DNA of 64,000 nucleotides, taken from the NCBI GenBank assembly GCA_949987705.1, contig OX465283.1:167043850-167107849 (forward strand). The letters run 5' to 3'. The notes beneath the pieces are model-generated. The model had not been told where the DNA came from. It worked only from the letters and a program-made list of their open reading frames with translations, and did not search any database. Shown here piece by piece: positions 49,288 through 60,989 of the stretch. The DNA is from Thereva unica (lineage: Eukaryota > Arthropoda > Insecta > Diptera > Therevidae). The stretch's first letter is position 1. The number at the start of each line of letters is the position of its first letter. The position numbers were made by a program, and so were the translations under genes.

Positions 49288-49769
49288 TTATAGTAGATTG
49301 AAAATTTCTTTTTTTATAGAGACTTGGAAATCCAATTACTATCCTTTATTTATTAAAATTTACACGTTAAAAACATATATACCAATGGACGTTTCGACAT
49401 TATAACAATTATGTCATCTTCAGCTAAAAGAATACAATTAAATACATTACAATTACTTACATTACTTATATGAAAACCTAGCTTACCAATTATTTGTATT
49501 GAATATGTGTATTTATATTCGTCGTCAGCCTTCCAACTTCACATGATAATAAATAACAACAAATTATAGTTTTGCACCAAAATTATTATATCATATAAAA
49601 ATTGTATAAACCCATCTCTTATGGCGGAGAGCGGGCGTCTAGAAAAAATCTGATAAGAAAAAGAAGAATCAGAATGTGAAACTATCGCCAACCTAGTCTC
49701 TATAAAAAAAGAAATTTTCAACATATAAAGGATCCACCATAACCTAAAAGAAAAATTATAGTAGATTGA
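49288..49769 (-). mobile_element. Penelope-like or related insertion with inverted ends
   Basis: A 27-base inverted repeat (begins TTGAAAATTTC at 49298; complement ends at 49721) brackets A-T-rich non-coding sequence. The whole is flanked by the 14-base direct repeat TTATAGTAGATTGA (49288-49301 and 49756-49769), best read as a target site duplication. The minus strand carries a hammerhead-like core, a known feature of Penelope-like retroelements. No reverse transcriptase or GIY-YIG domain is present, so this is a short, non-coding copy. It sits directly beside a LINE 3' end. Confidence 0.6.
49389..49423 (-). ncRNA. Hammerhead ribozyme-like core
   Basis: On the minus strand, CTGAAGA (49423 to 49417) fits the hammerhead CUGANGA box. 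GACAT and ATGTC then form stem II around a loop of about ten bases, and GAAAC follows. This order is that of the catalytic core. Stem III may form from ACGT strings, and GTA near 49364-49366 could be the cleavage triplet, but stem I was not established, so self-cleavage is uncertain. Confidence 0.58.
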
Positions 49770-49830
49770 TCTACTTCATTGATGGAGCGGTACCATTGAT
49801 GGAGTGGACAAGGTACGAAGAACTCCTTCC

Positions 49831-49930
49831 ATCTTCTTCTTTGATCCTTTAGCTGGCGGTCCGAGTGGGGACACGCTGCTGTCGGTGCCGCTTTGAAAAA
49901 TGCGGTTTCTTGCCTAGTTTCTTCGGTTTC
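49831..49930 (-). pseudogene. LINE 3' end, same family as 61 kb copy
   Basis: The complement of 49831-49892 reads AGCGGCACCGACAGCAGCGT and then GACCGCCAGCTAAAGGATC, AAAGAAGAAGAT. The plus strand at 61469-61544 reads AGCGGCATCGACACCAGCGT, then GACCGCCAGCTAACGGATC, AAAGAAGAAGAT. The match covers the end of the LINE reading frame and the start of its 3' tail. Sequence to 49930 (minus AAACCGAAGAAA) may match the 61-kb copy near 61356 after a deletion. No intact coding remains. Confidence 0.65.
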
Positions 49931-49939
49931 CGATTCTGG

Positions 49940-50003
49940 TCAATTCGGCAGGTCGACCACACCCTCCTCCACACTCCACACAATTCGGCAGGTCGACCGC
50001 ACG
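49940..50003. repeat. Pair of 22-base direct repeats
   Basis: CAATTCGGCAGGTCGACC occurs at 49940 and again at 49980, with AC-rich sequence between. It is a local 40-base duplication beside the LINE fragment. Confidence 0.8.
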
Positions 50004-51804
50004 TTCCATCCGATTGCCTATATAATGTCATCCAAAGTCTTTGGCTTGTTGTGAGAGGTCTAATTTTTGTCTTAAAACATCCTCATCAACAGTGAAAAAG
50101 GACAACGTAAAACATTTCCACGAAATACAGAAATTGCAGGATATAGCCAAGTTCAGTGAACCCAGTTCCCCAAGGATCCGTGGACCGAGGAAATCGTGCT
50201 CTTTGTATAGTTTAAAATTCACATACTTCTCCTTTCAACAAAACGAGGTAGCATAATAGTGTTATAAGGGTGCAAATGGATCCCCTTTTATTCCCTTTTA
50301 TTCCCTTTATTGTTGGATGCATTCATCAGAAAATACCAAAAGCACAATAAAATGTGGAAATGTAGAGACTTCCGTAGTTAAAGTAGCTTCAGTAATGCAC
50401 ATAAGTTTTCAATACAGACACGGGCATTCTATGTGTTTTGCATGGAAGCTGGGAATCACTAGGGTTTTATTGTTATTGAAGTTTTTCATATTTTTATCGA
50501 CAGCTTTTGTAACAGTCGTTTCGCCAGCTTCGTCGTAATAAGTTCTATTTAAATAATTTAAGCTAGTGCAGGTGCTAGCAAAGTCACAACTCTGGCTTCA
50601 ATTATTTGCTCCATACTCTGGGTGGAAACCTAAGGGATTTGCATACAATATCTCGAAAAATGGTGAAGAGGAGCTTAATACTTTCTTTTTTTGAGTAACG
50701 CGGTAACTGGTGCAGACAACCGCCAAATAGATCTGGCATTATTAATGGAGAATTTGAGTCTAGCCTTAACAGCAATTAAAAGCCTTCATTATGGAACTTA
50801 ACAAACGATGCCAAGTGCGCATACACGTAAGACAATTAACAAAATGAAATAATTAAAAGTCCCACAATGGCGACAACTCAGCCCACTCCCACCGCAAGAG
50901 CGCCAAGGGGTTGGCATGCACAAAGGACCCCTCCTTCTCGACTAGAAACACTTGAGCTGAAAAAGTTCGTAATTAAAAGTTCACAATCTAGCAAAACAAT
51001 TTTTTTGTGTAAACATTCGAAAATTATGCAAGACTGCACATGGAGCGAATTTTCAAATAACAAAGTTCCGTCGTTAATGGAATATGCAAATACCCGAAGA
51101 GTCGGCCCCACGGTGGAAAACTTGCTGTTCCAGAATTAAGTGAGTCGCCGCTCCAAAGGTATTGAAGGACCTTTTGTTCACATATTACCAATCTATAAAA
51201 AATGCAATCGCGATGCAAATTTTTTACATAAATTGAATGCACCTAAACTTAATGCATTTTTTAGTTGGCACTGCCGGAAAATGCTCCCCACCGCGTTTTT
51301 CATAGCAGGTTTACTCAGCTTCGAATTTTCATCCGTTTTTGCTGAATGCTTTCCTTTCGGTATTTTTGGAGTCCTTAACATGCATCAAGTTTTCACATAA
51401 GCGCAATATGCCTTTGCATGGATAACTGAAGGGATGTTTTGAAGCGTTCAATAGAGAATTCGGTGTTTTTTCATTTGGTTATTTTCACGGAGTTTACTCG
51501 AAATGAATTCATTTTCGTTATCGTAGTTGGCTATCAATCTCTAGCGAACTTTCAGGCACGTTTCTGGGGTAGTGAAAGCAGTGATTGCTGACTTCCATTA
51601 GTTCTGATTATTATTGATCTGTCGATGATTGAAGAGAAAACATTCGGCTCTGATTTGAATAAAGTTGCGTTATACTCGTTTATTCCAAAAGATATGTGCA
51701 TAATAGTTGATGAAAGGATTGAACTGAAAGTGTATGGGTTAGTCAATTCGTTGTACGGTTTTTTGATCTGTCTCGTGGGTTTTGTTAATTTGAGTACATC
51801 TATT
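50004..51804. other. Unannotated tract
   Basis: No recognised gene. Three near-tandem copies of CCCTTTTATT lie at 50285-50312. Frames at 50867-51139 and 51140-51400 lack motifs. Confidence 0.5.
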
Positions 51805-51807
51805 TAA

Positions 51808-51958
51808 TAATGGCAACTGAGAAAACTGAACGATCAACTGTCTGTTTAAGCTCAGGTCTGAGCAGTGGATGAAAATAGGTCAAAACTGCACAGTTCACAG
51901 AGTTTATCGCTCAGACGTGATAAACTGCGCAGTTAAACTGAAAGTGTGTGGCCCGCTT
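51808..51958. mobile_element. Diverged palindromic MITE
   Basis: The right arm, read on the minus strand, is AGCGGGCCACACACTTTCAG followed by TTTAACTGCGCAGTTTATCA and CGTCTGAGC. The left arm is a much diverged complement (AACTG-C-GTTTAA-CTCAG, GTCTGAGC). GGTCTGAGC near 51852 and GCTCAGACG near 51909 form the clean inner stem. TAA is found at both presumed edges. It resembles the other TAA-flanked MITEs here but is older. Confidence 0.52.
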
Positions 51959-51961
51959 TAA

Positions 51962-54840
51962 GCGCAATAATATGATAGAAGCGGAAATTCTACCTTGAGA
52001 ATATCGAAGTTTAAGCGCCCTTCCATGAATATAGATTACCTGGAGTGGAGTTTCCTTCCAATACCGCAACTTCAACACTCTCCTAACGTTTCGCAATCAC
52101 AAACTTAAGGCACAAACTGATTGGCCTTCGAGAGTCCCATATATTTAGTCTCTTCGCGCCGCGTGTGGATGTGTTAGCACATATGGTGGTCCGTGTATTT
52201 TAAACGTTTTTATAATAACTGCCGCCGCTATAGCCAGCCGTGTGCGCCAATCTGTTTGTGCCTATATTCTATCCTCCGCATCTACTAGACACTAAACCAT
52301 GACTTGACCAACGACATGACAGACTAGTAGTACAAAGAATGATTCCTAACCTTAAAACTGCCATATAAAAACATGTCTCTCCACTGGTTTCAATTCTGAG
52401 CCTGTGTCATTTAGTTTGTCATTCAGTTAGAGGGCCCTAGTATTCGCTAATCTGCCATCAGAGGTTCGGCTATATCGCTCACTTCCCGGACTAGCTTCAA
52501 ATGAGCTAGATTGCCTGACCATCGCAGGCTGCTGAGTTTTTATTCTCTATTTCGAAAGCGCCCTCGGTTTGCATTTTTATCGAGTCTTCGGGCCCGTTCC
52601 CGTGTCATAAGAGGCCAACAATGTTCCCATGGATTTTGCCCGATCTTGGAGAAGCAGGATCTTATTGTTTAAACAGTTAAGCCTGAAACACAAATCGGTG
52701 TGGCCTGAATACTACCGGTATAACGGCTGCAGCAGTGGTCGCGGTACGTTTGGACACTCTATCTCATTAAAATGAATGTAGTAGTAATCATCGGCTAAAA
52801 GCAAACAGGTGAAAATCTCCCTGTGTGTGTAAAAAAGCATAAAACTCGGCTTTATCGCCACTTACCTGCATTGTAATTACCTCAAACGAAACATAACAAG
52901 AGTAATCGTCCCATGCTTAAAAATTTAACCTGCGATAAAGCACAAAACTCAAGCACAAAAGGCATCCTTGACGCTGAATTTAGAAAAGTGTCATAACCAC
53001 ATACAAGCACTAAACTTGCTATATTCTCATTAACTCGTGTACAATGAATAGAATTAAAAGTTGCCAGTCCTTTCGGAAGGGGGCAGGGAAAGGATCGCCG
53101 TCCGTGTGTGGCACAATTACCAGGATTGCATGCATACGGGCCCTTATTACAGTACAAGTGCTGACACGTCTTGAAAATTACACTCTAAAATAGCTGGAGA
53201 TACCCGGCAGCCTGTAGAGCATCCCTTCAGCTGACTTTCCACCATCAGCCAAGCTGGGACTCAGCTTAACAACCCCGGCGAACTCCGGGATAATAAACAT
53301 GCGCGCCTTAAAGTGACCTTGTGGATCGATAATACCCAGAACGGGAAATAAACAATTTACTAAATTCATGGTCCTTTGTTCCTTTGGTTCCGAGTATTTT
53401 TTACAGGATTTCGGGCCGTTAGCCTCGATTTATGCATAGTCAATGCTCCAGCAGCCCCGCCCGCAGCTGCGGTGTGCGAGGGATTAACGCCAATGCCGTT
53501 CCGATAGTGGGGAGGATCCAGTTTTTCAAGACGCTCCGGCAGCCCTCCGCCCGGTGCTTTAATAATCAAGAGTTTTTGTTAAAAATAACAAGTCAACCCG
53601 GAGGGATCCTTGACTGCTATTAAGGACGCAAATAGTCCTTAACTAGTACCCAGCATGTTCCTCGCCTACATGTTTTCTGGGTGCTTAGAGCAAAAGGATT
53701 TTTATCCTCGGCAGCAATTAAGGGGGACGTGTACTAGCTGACATGACACACTCCCCCCAGTGAGGGTGCACAGTTGTCAGTAAGTCGGAAAACATGTTCG
53801 CCCTCAGAAAGGAGCCGATATTACCTTTGCAGAGCGCACGAATGCCGACATAATCTCATTATGGCCAGGGCAATAGAGAGCAGGTCGCAACGACCTAATA
53901 AGCACCAAGGGCTCATCTTATTGCCTGCCGCATTGCATGTGATAGCGCTTCATTATGGCTCATTCCGAGGGCTAAATTACTTGCAGCCCCGGCGGGGGTC
54001 CTGCAGTTATGGAGATTAATGCCGTTCGATCCTGCATAAAATCAAAAGGAGCCACCGGCCGGCCCGAATAAGATTCGGATAACATCGCATTTTCCCAATT
54101 AATTTTGCTGCTACCTCCAAAGTGTTGCCTATAAATTAGGGCCTGCTTGGCCCCAGGATAGACGCAGCTATTTCGTATTTTAATTAGGGCACGCAACAGA
54201 GGTGGATTTTTTGGGGCAGTTTCCCTGATTTACGACCTGTTGCTTTATTTATTTTAATCGATCTTAAGTGGCAGACATGAGCCGGGGTTATAAATTCGTG
54301 CATGCAAATTACCGCGGGCGTTTGCTTGATGGACGGCCGCAGTTAATTTTTCCTTGTTAATAAGAAATATAGTTGCAGATAGGCTGGGCTTCAGGTTAAT
54401 CGCCCTGTTCGTTATCGAGTGGTCGTGATTGACAGCTTTCTTGGTATCAGATAGAACGGTGAAAATGGGTCCTTGGATTAGTTAAGATTGTGTCGGTCTG
54501 GGTGTAGGTGTTAACGACTAATCGAAGATTGTTGAACCATTTGGTATGAACTTGGCAGCGTGCTTTCTCATGGGCCAATATCCCGCGATATTTGCCGTGA
54601 TTCTGGCAATATCTCGTCGGGGTCTGTTTAAGAGGCCCACTGTTTTTTCTTTGTTATAAATCGGCCATGTCGCAGGTCTCCAATTCTCTCCACTTTTGGT
54701 TGGCTAGGATGAGCGCGTCAACTTCAAATGACAGCTGAAGAAATCAAGTTAATATGACTCTTCAAGTAGACAGGGCATATGTATACGCGCTTGAGTACTT
54801 GAGATTTTCAAGCTTTCGAGCACTCAAGCTGTCATGGAAA
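51962..54840. other. Unannotated, complex non-coding tract
   Basis: No gene or transposon is recognised. The part from about 53180 to 54340 is complex and GC-richer, with no simple repeats, and may include conserved non-coding sequence. An imperfect hairpin (CTTGAGTACTTGA against TCGAGCACTCAAG) follows near 54789-54830. Confidence 0.45.
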
Positions 54841-54844
54841 CGTA

Positions 54845-55150
54845 CTAATAGGCATGTTGAGCTGGTGACAGTAAAGTCACATATATGGGAGTCGATGACC
54901 CTTTCTATTGTCATAAGTCTTAAGTCCTAAGACAGGCTAATCGGTCTAGAGTCCTTCGCTAATTCGTAAACTAGTCTCCCTATCTTTGGGATGAAGACGG
55001 CCCTCGCCCGTCTCTAACTCCTGGGAACATACTGAACATCACGAAGACCTTGAACATAACCACCAGCCATGGTACTACTTCCTCAGGAAGTTTCTGTAGC
55101 ATGACTGGTAGTATGCCATCTAGGCCGGGAGAGGCGGAATCTTACTTAAG
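54845..55150 (-). pseudogene. LINE reverse transcriptase N-terminal half (R1/Jockey-like)
   Basis: Reading leftward from about 55145, one frame gives SASPGLDGILPVMLQKLPEE and then VVPWLVVMFK. This is the fingers/palm segment that in the family reads KAPGxDGI-P-MLQ...L--IF. It is followed after a shift by GRLVYELAKDSRPISL, matching KPG---Y---K-FRPISL. After a further stop comes MTIERVIDSHI, matching LKT-ERL-D-HI. All three strings are in the right order and spacing for RT blocks 1 to 2a. Frameshifts and stops show it is dead. YADD is not reached. Confidence 0.83.
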
Positions 55151-58100
55151 TGAGACATACACAATGATATTAGGGCCCAGCATAAAACAGGCCTCTAATA
55201 TATAGTGTACCAAAACTACACAAAAGTTAGTTAAGATCCATTAAATTGTGTCACACGAACTGCAGCAATGGAAGTGATGCGGAATTTGGAGATTTAGGAT
55301 CACATCGAAAAGATAAGGGAACTCATGATGCCTATCCTGACCAAGAGCTATCTTAGAACTCTTAAAGGTAATGGATCATTTCCTGAGGGAATGTAATTTC
55401 GCACATTGGCCTACTATTGCTGACAGGTATGGCGCTGCAGTTTTATTTTTACTTTAAGTCCTGCTTCCAATACAACTCGTTTATCTTGTGCCTCGGAAAT
55501 GGCCTTGAGGGTCTTGACAAGTTACAAAAACTAGCGTCATCAAACTCATCGGTGAAGGTGCGTTTTGTTTCTCTATAGAGTTGGTGAGCTACCTTTGAAA
55601 GTTATCAGCCATAACAAAGTTTTATCGCTGTCACCACTGTTCCACTGAAATTAAAGCCCTGTTGTTCCACTGAAAATGAGGGCCATTTTTTCAGTCAGAA
55701 TTGATAATATTCGGGCGTTTATTTAAGAGTTCATGGTTAAAGCGGCAAAATTAATTTCATACCGTTTAATTATTTCATTGGTAGCCTCTTATTGGTGGAC
55801 ATTGTCGAGTTTGGCTCGTTTCCTTTCATCTGCCAAATCACTTTTACTGAAAAGTCATTCACTGAAAAATTGCAGTAAATAAGAGCACAAAGCCAGATCT
55901 GCCGAAATACCTGGATAGCCTCTTTTTCGAGCTTCACCATCACAAAAGCTGCAATTTAGTTGGGAACAGCATGGTCACTACTCGCCATACACAAATCACA
56001 GACAATCCTTTGAAAATTCCCTGGAATAAATGGAAAAAAGGATAAATTGCTGGCAATGGTCCAGCTGAAAGCGGAAATAAAGTAGGGTTCAGATAAAAAA
56101 CAATTTTCATCTTCCTCCAATGTTCAACCCCCATCATGCACGTTGAAATTCTAGTCAAAGGGCGAACGCAGGGCTTTCATTAAAACTCCGGTACCAGTGC
56201 TATATAGTGAACTTGTTGCACTCCGTTAGCCTCACTAACAAACAAAGGAAGAAACTGTTGCGGTTGGGGTTGACGATATGGAAGCTGTGCTCCAACTTGA
56301 GGGCTTGAAGGGCCGTTCTAAATTCTTGAGTGTGGGAATGGAGCTGAAATATCACACCGCCCGACCTTCGCACAGCACATTAAACTGTGTGTGTGGAGCT
56401 TCCCTCTCTGCGGAGTGATTTCAAGTAGAATTGGTGAACCTAATTGAATAATCCCGTTATGGATAAAATAGGGACATAATGGCTTTAGATTTTCGCACAT
56501 GAATTACCATTCGTCACGTATTCAATGAAATGCATTAACCCAGAACAGGGGCTCCTCGCTTCAGTAATGGGGCCCACGTGCGGTCTAGGACTTCAGAAAC
56601 AAAGCGAGGTATTTCAAGAGCATTCAAATGGTGAAAGCGGGTTAAGTTGATATTATGTAGGTACGAGCAGATTTATATTAATGAAACCCTCTTCGGGGCT
56701 GCACAAAAAGCGGGTTAGAGTCCCCTGCACGTCATCCTAAACGAGGTTCAGATTCCCATTGCTTCAGCTCACTATAAGATGTACATATATTCAGCAATAA
56801 TTTATTTGAAGGAATCACACCCTTAACCTGCTCTGGTGGGGTTTCCTTAACGTTTAAGTCGTTTCCCTTGTTTTCAGCAAAATCAATAATTCAAGGTAAA
56901 AAACACCCGTATTTCATCCTTTAGAAGAGTTTTGATTTCAAGAGAGCAGGTACAGCAAAATAAATCACCTCCAATTTTTCTCCCTATCACCGATGAAATA
57001 CCTTTTGAAGGACGTCATGTGAGTCTAGTTGAAATCATGTACCACGGTTCTCAAGAGTTGCCGTAGATTTTCTCAGGCTAACAGTTGACCAATTATGCTG
57101 TGATGGAAGATAAAGTAGCAAAATTTCTAAAGTCCGCATCTTGCTAGTGGCCGTATGAAGTCGGCACTACTTACATAATTGATTTTGGAGCAGCTTACTA
57201 GAGTATTTCACTCATTTAATGAGCAGCATGACTCAGAGTCATGATTATGGATTCTTCTTTATAAATGAGCGGGATAGCGCCGCATGCTAATGCAGGCTTT
57301 GACTTTCTTCTTCATGTCTTTGCTGTGTTGAGTAGTGTCAAGCACGTCAGCCTTCTCATCTTGACTAGGTATAGATTTCTGCTAATCTTTACCGGTAAGA
57401 GTAGTGTCCTTTGAGCTGAAACACCTCAAAACAGCCTATTTAGGGTCACTAAAAACGCCCCCTCCTACACCTTTTAGTTTTGAGAATCAAAGTTAACCAC
57501 ATGAGGTCAAATCTTTGCTGTAGGCTTATACTTCTTTGATTTTTTTTAAATCCAAGCAATCTATCTCAAGCCGCCGTAGCTCATTGGACGAATATCGTGG
57601 TGCCTAGAAGGGGGCGTAGGTCATCGATTAGTATCATCTTAATAACGTACAAACACATCATTGAATCGACATTATTATTTTATGGGCACGTGCAAATTAT
57701 AATGTTTTAATAAATGTTTAATAAGCAATCGTCGTTGCTGCAACCAAGGCCGATCAACGTCTTTGGCTTCATGACAATGCTGCCTTATCGAATAAACCCT
57801 TTATCATTAATATACGCTTTTCCAGGATACAATTATGAAATTTTCATGCTTGTATACATTCATCGAACGTTTATCTCTTAAATAATACACGCTTCGATAA
57901 GTAGATTGATGCTAGATGATTAAGGCATGAGTACTTGGGCCGTTTCATAGCACACGTCAAAGAGTACTCCATTATAAAAAACACGTAAGTTTTTTTCTAA
58001 AAGGAAGGAAATTTATTTGTATAATAAAAAGTGTCTACCATTTCTAAAATTTATGTGCACGACCGTCTCCTTTGTCCTTCTTCTACAAGAGAAGAAGGCA

Positions 58101-59885
58101 GCGTAGAATGGATTTATGGCCACGTTTTGAGATATTGAAATTTGGAAAAAATCGATATGACAACTTGTTGAATAAAATATACTGCAAGGATTATTCGATA
58201 TATCAGGGAATTTTCAGTTTTTACAAAGTTAGGAGTGGACGTCTGTCCTACTTTGATTGAGAGTAAGAAATGATGCAAGTGACGTAAACATCATATCCGC
58301 GCACTTATCACACAATAATGACGATGAGTTATGATCACAGAAAACTTCGAAGTCAAAACAATGGTCACACGAATGTTTGTCCATATTCCTGACAAAAGCT
58401 GAACAGTCACAGAGATGTGTATTGCCATAATGTCGCCGTGTTTCTAATATGGGATCTGCATACACTTGGGGCCGGGAAACCTCCAGGGTATTTTTCACAT
58501 TTTCGTTTAATATTTTTATCTCGAGTTACATCGCGACAGTCTTGACAAATAATTACGAGACGTGGTCTATTTTGAGTCGTTATCATTTTCCAGCATTGTC
58601 AGATGAAAATCGCTTTTAAGCCCATGTCACCTCCGAAAGGGGAAGTCACATCCTCGAGGACACCCACTGTGCGCAGGAGATAGATTTTCAATTTGCTCGT
58701 GCTTACGCTAAATCTTATGCTAAAATAGGATTTCGAATCAATTTTGAGGATTCCTCTTATCTGATTGTGCTAACATTGATTGATTTAGCACCAGACTTGA
58801 GGTTTTCCACAAAAATACTAAAGCAACTCACACCGAGCACGGGCCTGCTTTGTTTTAACGAAATGAGATGGGAAGAGTGCTCCGGGGTGCAGAGGCACAC
58901 CTTGACAAAGTGACTTTGTACTCGGGAAGATTTATCATCCGGGAAACCTTTGGAGCTCTTATAGTGAATTGCCTAGCAGCCACTTCGGGCTCGGCGGTGA
59001 TTATTCAAGTCAAAGTTTATGCGCAAAAGTCACTTCCCTAACAATATTAGAAACATAAACACCCGAAAATTTCCATAAAAAGTTTACGGCATTGTCTGAA
59101 AGGATTTTGTTGGCGCCGAAATTATTTTCGTATGCTGCAGCCAAACATAAGGAAAATTGTCGGGACGGAATCGTGATGGAACTACACAAGAAGGAATCTG
59201 CATAAAACGTCAAAATATAGGGGGAGTCAGGCTTCAAGGAGCATCCGACTTTTGAAAAGGAATAAGGCTTCACTTGACTTATTCTGCCCGCTTCGCGTGC
59301 ATGAGTGCACGTGCTGCATACTGGCGCAGACACGGGGACACTTGTTTCGCCGAAATTTATTTCGAAAATGATTACCAGGAGCGGGTTTTGAGTGACGTGA
59401 TTTAAAGCCGAAGTATTATTTGTATGGCACAATTTGGAAGAGTCGCAAGTTCGGTAAAATGCTCGAGTAAGTGTACGCCGTGAGTGTTTTAGGAAGACAG
59501 ATATAGTTTTGTCAAGAAGAGAGCTATTTACAGGAAGTCAACAGGCCAGGAAACAGACATCCTTTTATGGGTATTAATAATATTAACGACAAAGACTTCT
59601 GTCCGTCTGACTTGTTGGATTCGGTACAAACGTTCTTCCGGATATACAGTTTGGCATCATGGCCTTCTATGGGCCGATGTTCTGTTATGACTCTTCATTG
59701 GAAATAGCCTAGGCCGTCCAAGGGACAATCCAGGTCTCCAGCGTACTCTAACTTTGGCTAGAAAAAAAAACAAAAAAGTGCCATGGCATGGCGATGGCAC
59801 AGTGGACATGAAATCTCTTATATAACAAATGAAACGAAAGATTGAAATGGTATTATGTTTTTTTTTCGAGCTGTTACATACACTA
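55151..59885. other. Long unannotated tract
   Basis: No recognised gene. A 13-base direct repeat TGTTCCACTGAAA occurs twice at about 55637 and 55663. A 17-base palindrome is at 57227. The minus frame 59010-59432 (140 codons) and the cysteine-rich minus frame 58229-58498 have no known domain. Confidence 0.5.
57227..57243. promoter_or_regulatory. 17-base palindrome with AP-1-like site
   Basis: CATGACTCAGAGTCATG is a perfect inverted repeat around a central A and contains TGACTCA, the AP-1 consensus. There is no nearby gene to link it to. Confidence 0.3.
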
Positions 59886-59886
59886 T

Positions 59887-59915
59887 ATACATACAAACAT
59901 ATACATACAAACATA
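59887..59915. repeat. Short ATACATACAAAC tandem repeat
   Basis: Two and a half near-identical copies of TACATACAAACATA precede the left copy of the 62-bp duplication. Confidence 0.8.
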
Positions 59916-59916
59916 C

Positions 59917-59978
59917 AACGATTTTTCTTCCGCACACTCTTTTAAATAGACCCCAGGGATAAGACATATTCACGTCAA
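59917..59978 (+). repeat. 62-bp direct repeat, left copy
   Basis: Begins AACGATTTTTCTTCCGCACA and continues with TAGACCCCAGGGATAAGACA. It matches 60423-60484 at 58 of 62 positions by eye and ends against the hexamer array. The pair implies a tandem duplication whose inner part then expanded. Confidence 0.97.
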
Positions 59979-60412
59979 AACAAAAATAAAAATAAAAACA
60001 AAAACAAAAACAAAAACAAAAACAAAAACAAAAACAAAAACAAAAACAAAAACAAAAACAAAAACAAAAACAAAAACAAAAACAAAAACAAAAACAAAAA
60101 CAAAAACAAAAACAAAAACAAAAACAAAAACAAAAACAAAAACAAAAACAAAAACAAAAACAAAAACAAAAACAAAAACAAAAACAAAAACAAAAACAAA
60201 AACAAAAACAAAAACAAAAACAAAAACAAAAACAAAAACAAAAACAAAAACAAAAACAAAAACAAAAACAAAAACAAAAACAAAAACAAAAACAAAAACA
60301 AAAACAAAAACAAAAACAAAAACAAAAACAAAAACAAAAACAAAAACAAAAACAAAAACAAAAACAAAAACAAAAACAAAAACAAAAACAAAAACAAAAA
60401 CAAAAACAAAAC
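59976..60412. repeat. AAAAAC hexamer microsatellite, 69 perfect units
   Basis: After two variant AAAAAT units at the left edge, the hexamer AAAAAC repeats without any change from 59994 to 60407, 69 copies in 414 bases. A four-A unit ends it. The repeat is even in length and divisible by three, so all three minus frames stay open and give artefact peptides of alternating Phe-Cys, Val-Phe and Leu-Phe. These are not genes. Perfect homogeneity suggests recent expansion or an assembly consensus. Confidence 0.99.
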
Positions 60413-60422
60413 GAGTCATGGT

Positions 60423-60484
60423 AACGATTTTCGTTCCGCACATTCTTTTAAATAGACCCCAGGGATAAGACATATTCATGTCAA
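60423..60484 (+). repeat. 62-bp direct repeat, right copy
   Basis: Begins AACGATTTTCGTTCCGCACA. It differs from the left copy at four positions and is separated from the array by GAGTCATGGT. Confidence 0.97.
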
Positions 60485-60489
60485 TTGTT

Positions 60490-60985
60490 TGACCCGCTTA
60501 TTGAACTGCTAACCACCTCGATCTCCTAAATCTCTGTTTGGCTATTCTGTCGGCTTTCTCGGTCTCATATAAATGTATGTATATTTCTATGACAGGAAAG
60601 CCAGACCAGAGTTATTTTGTGCCTTCTACCCTATCTAGCTTTGTTCTCTATTACTCCACTAGCATCATCGAGTTTAGAGCTTTATAGATATACCTATAAG
60701 AATTCTGATTCCTGTGTAGGTTCAAGGCAAATTGTTTGGCAGGTCTTGATTACCGCTGTTCACAGTCAGTGGTCTCTAGATAGACAACTGCTCCGACGTC
60801 CTCTGGTACAGTGAAGCCAACGATGCATATTCGTAGAACAAACTCCGTTTCTCCACTCTTTTCTTGAGGGACGACGAAATCTGTCCTTAAGGTCTACCTA
60901 GGGCGCAGGCGGTTTGGGGCTGTGGCCACCATACCCTCGTGGAGCAATTCCAAGATAATGGTATGACCGTAGAGGTTTGAGGTGC
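60490..60985. other. Unannotated tract
   Basis: No recognised coding sequence. It may be upstream sequence of the LINE remnant that follows, too decayed to align by eye. Confidence 0.4.
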
Positions 60986-60989
60986 AGGG

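Noticed and set aside
58229..58498. Cysteine-rich minus frame suggestive of a zinc-binding domain
   Set aside because: Spacing of the cysteines fits no finger class I know, and there is no supporting context.
59010..59432. 140-codon minus-strand frame
   Set aside because: No domain, signal peptide or splice context; composition looks non-coding.
59818..60479. Three long minus-strand frames (207, 169 and 144 codons) of Phe-Cys, Val-Phe and Leu-Phe repeats
   Set aside because: They are the three readings of one AAAAAC hexamer array, which stays open in every frame because the unit is six bases and stop-free. Not genes.
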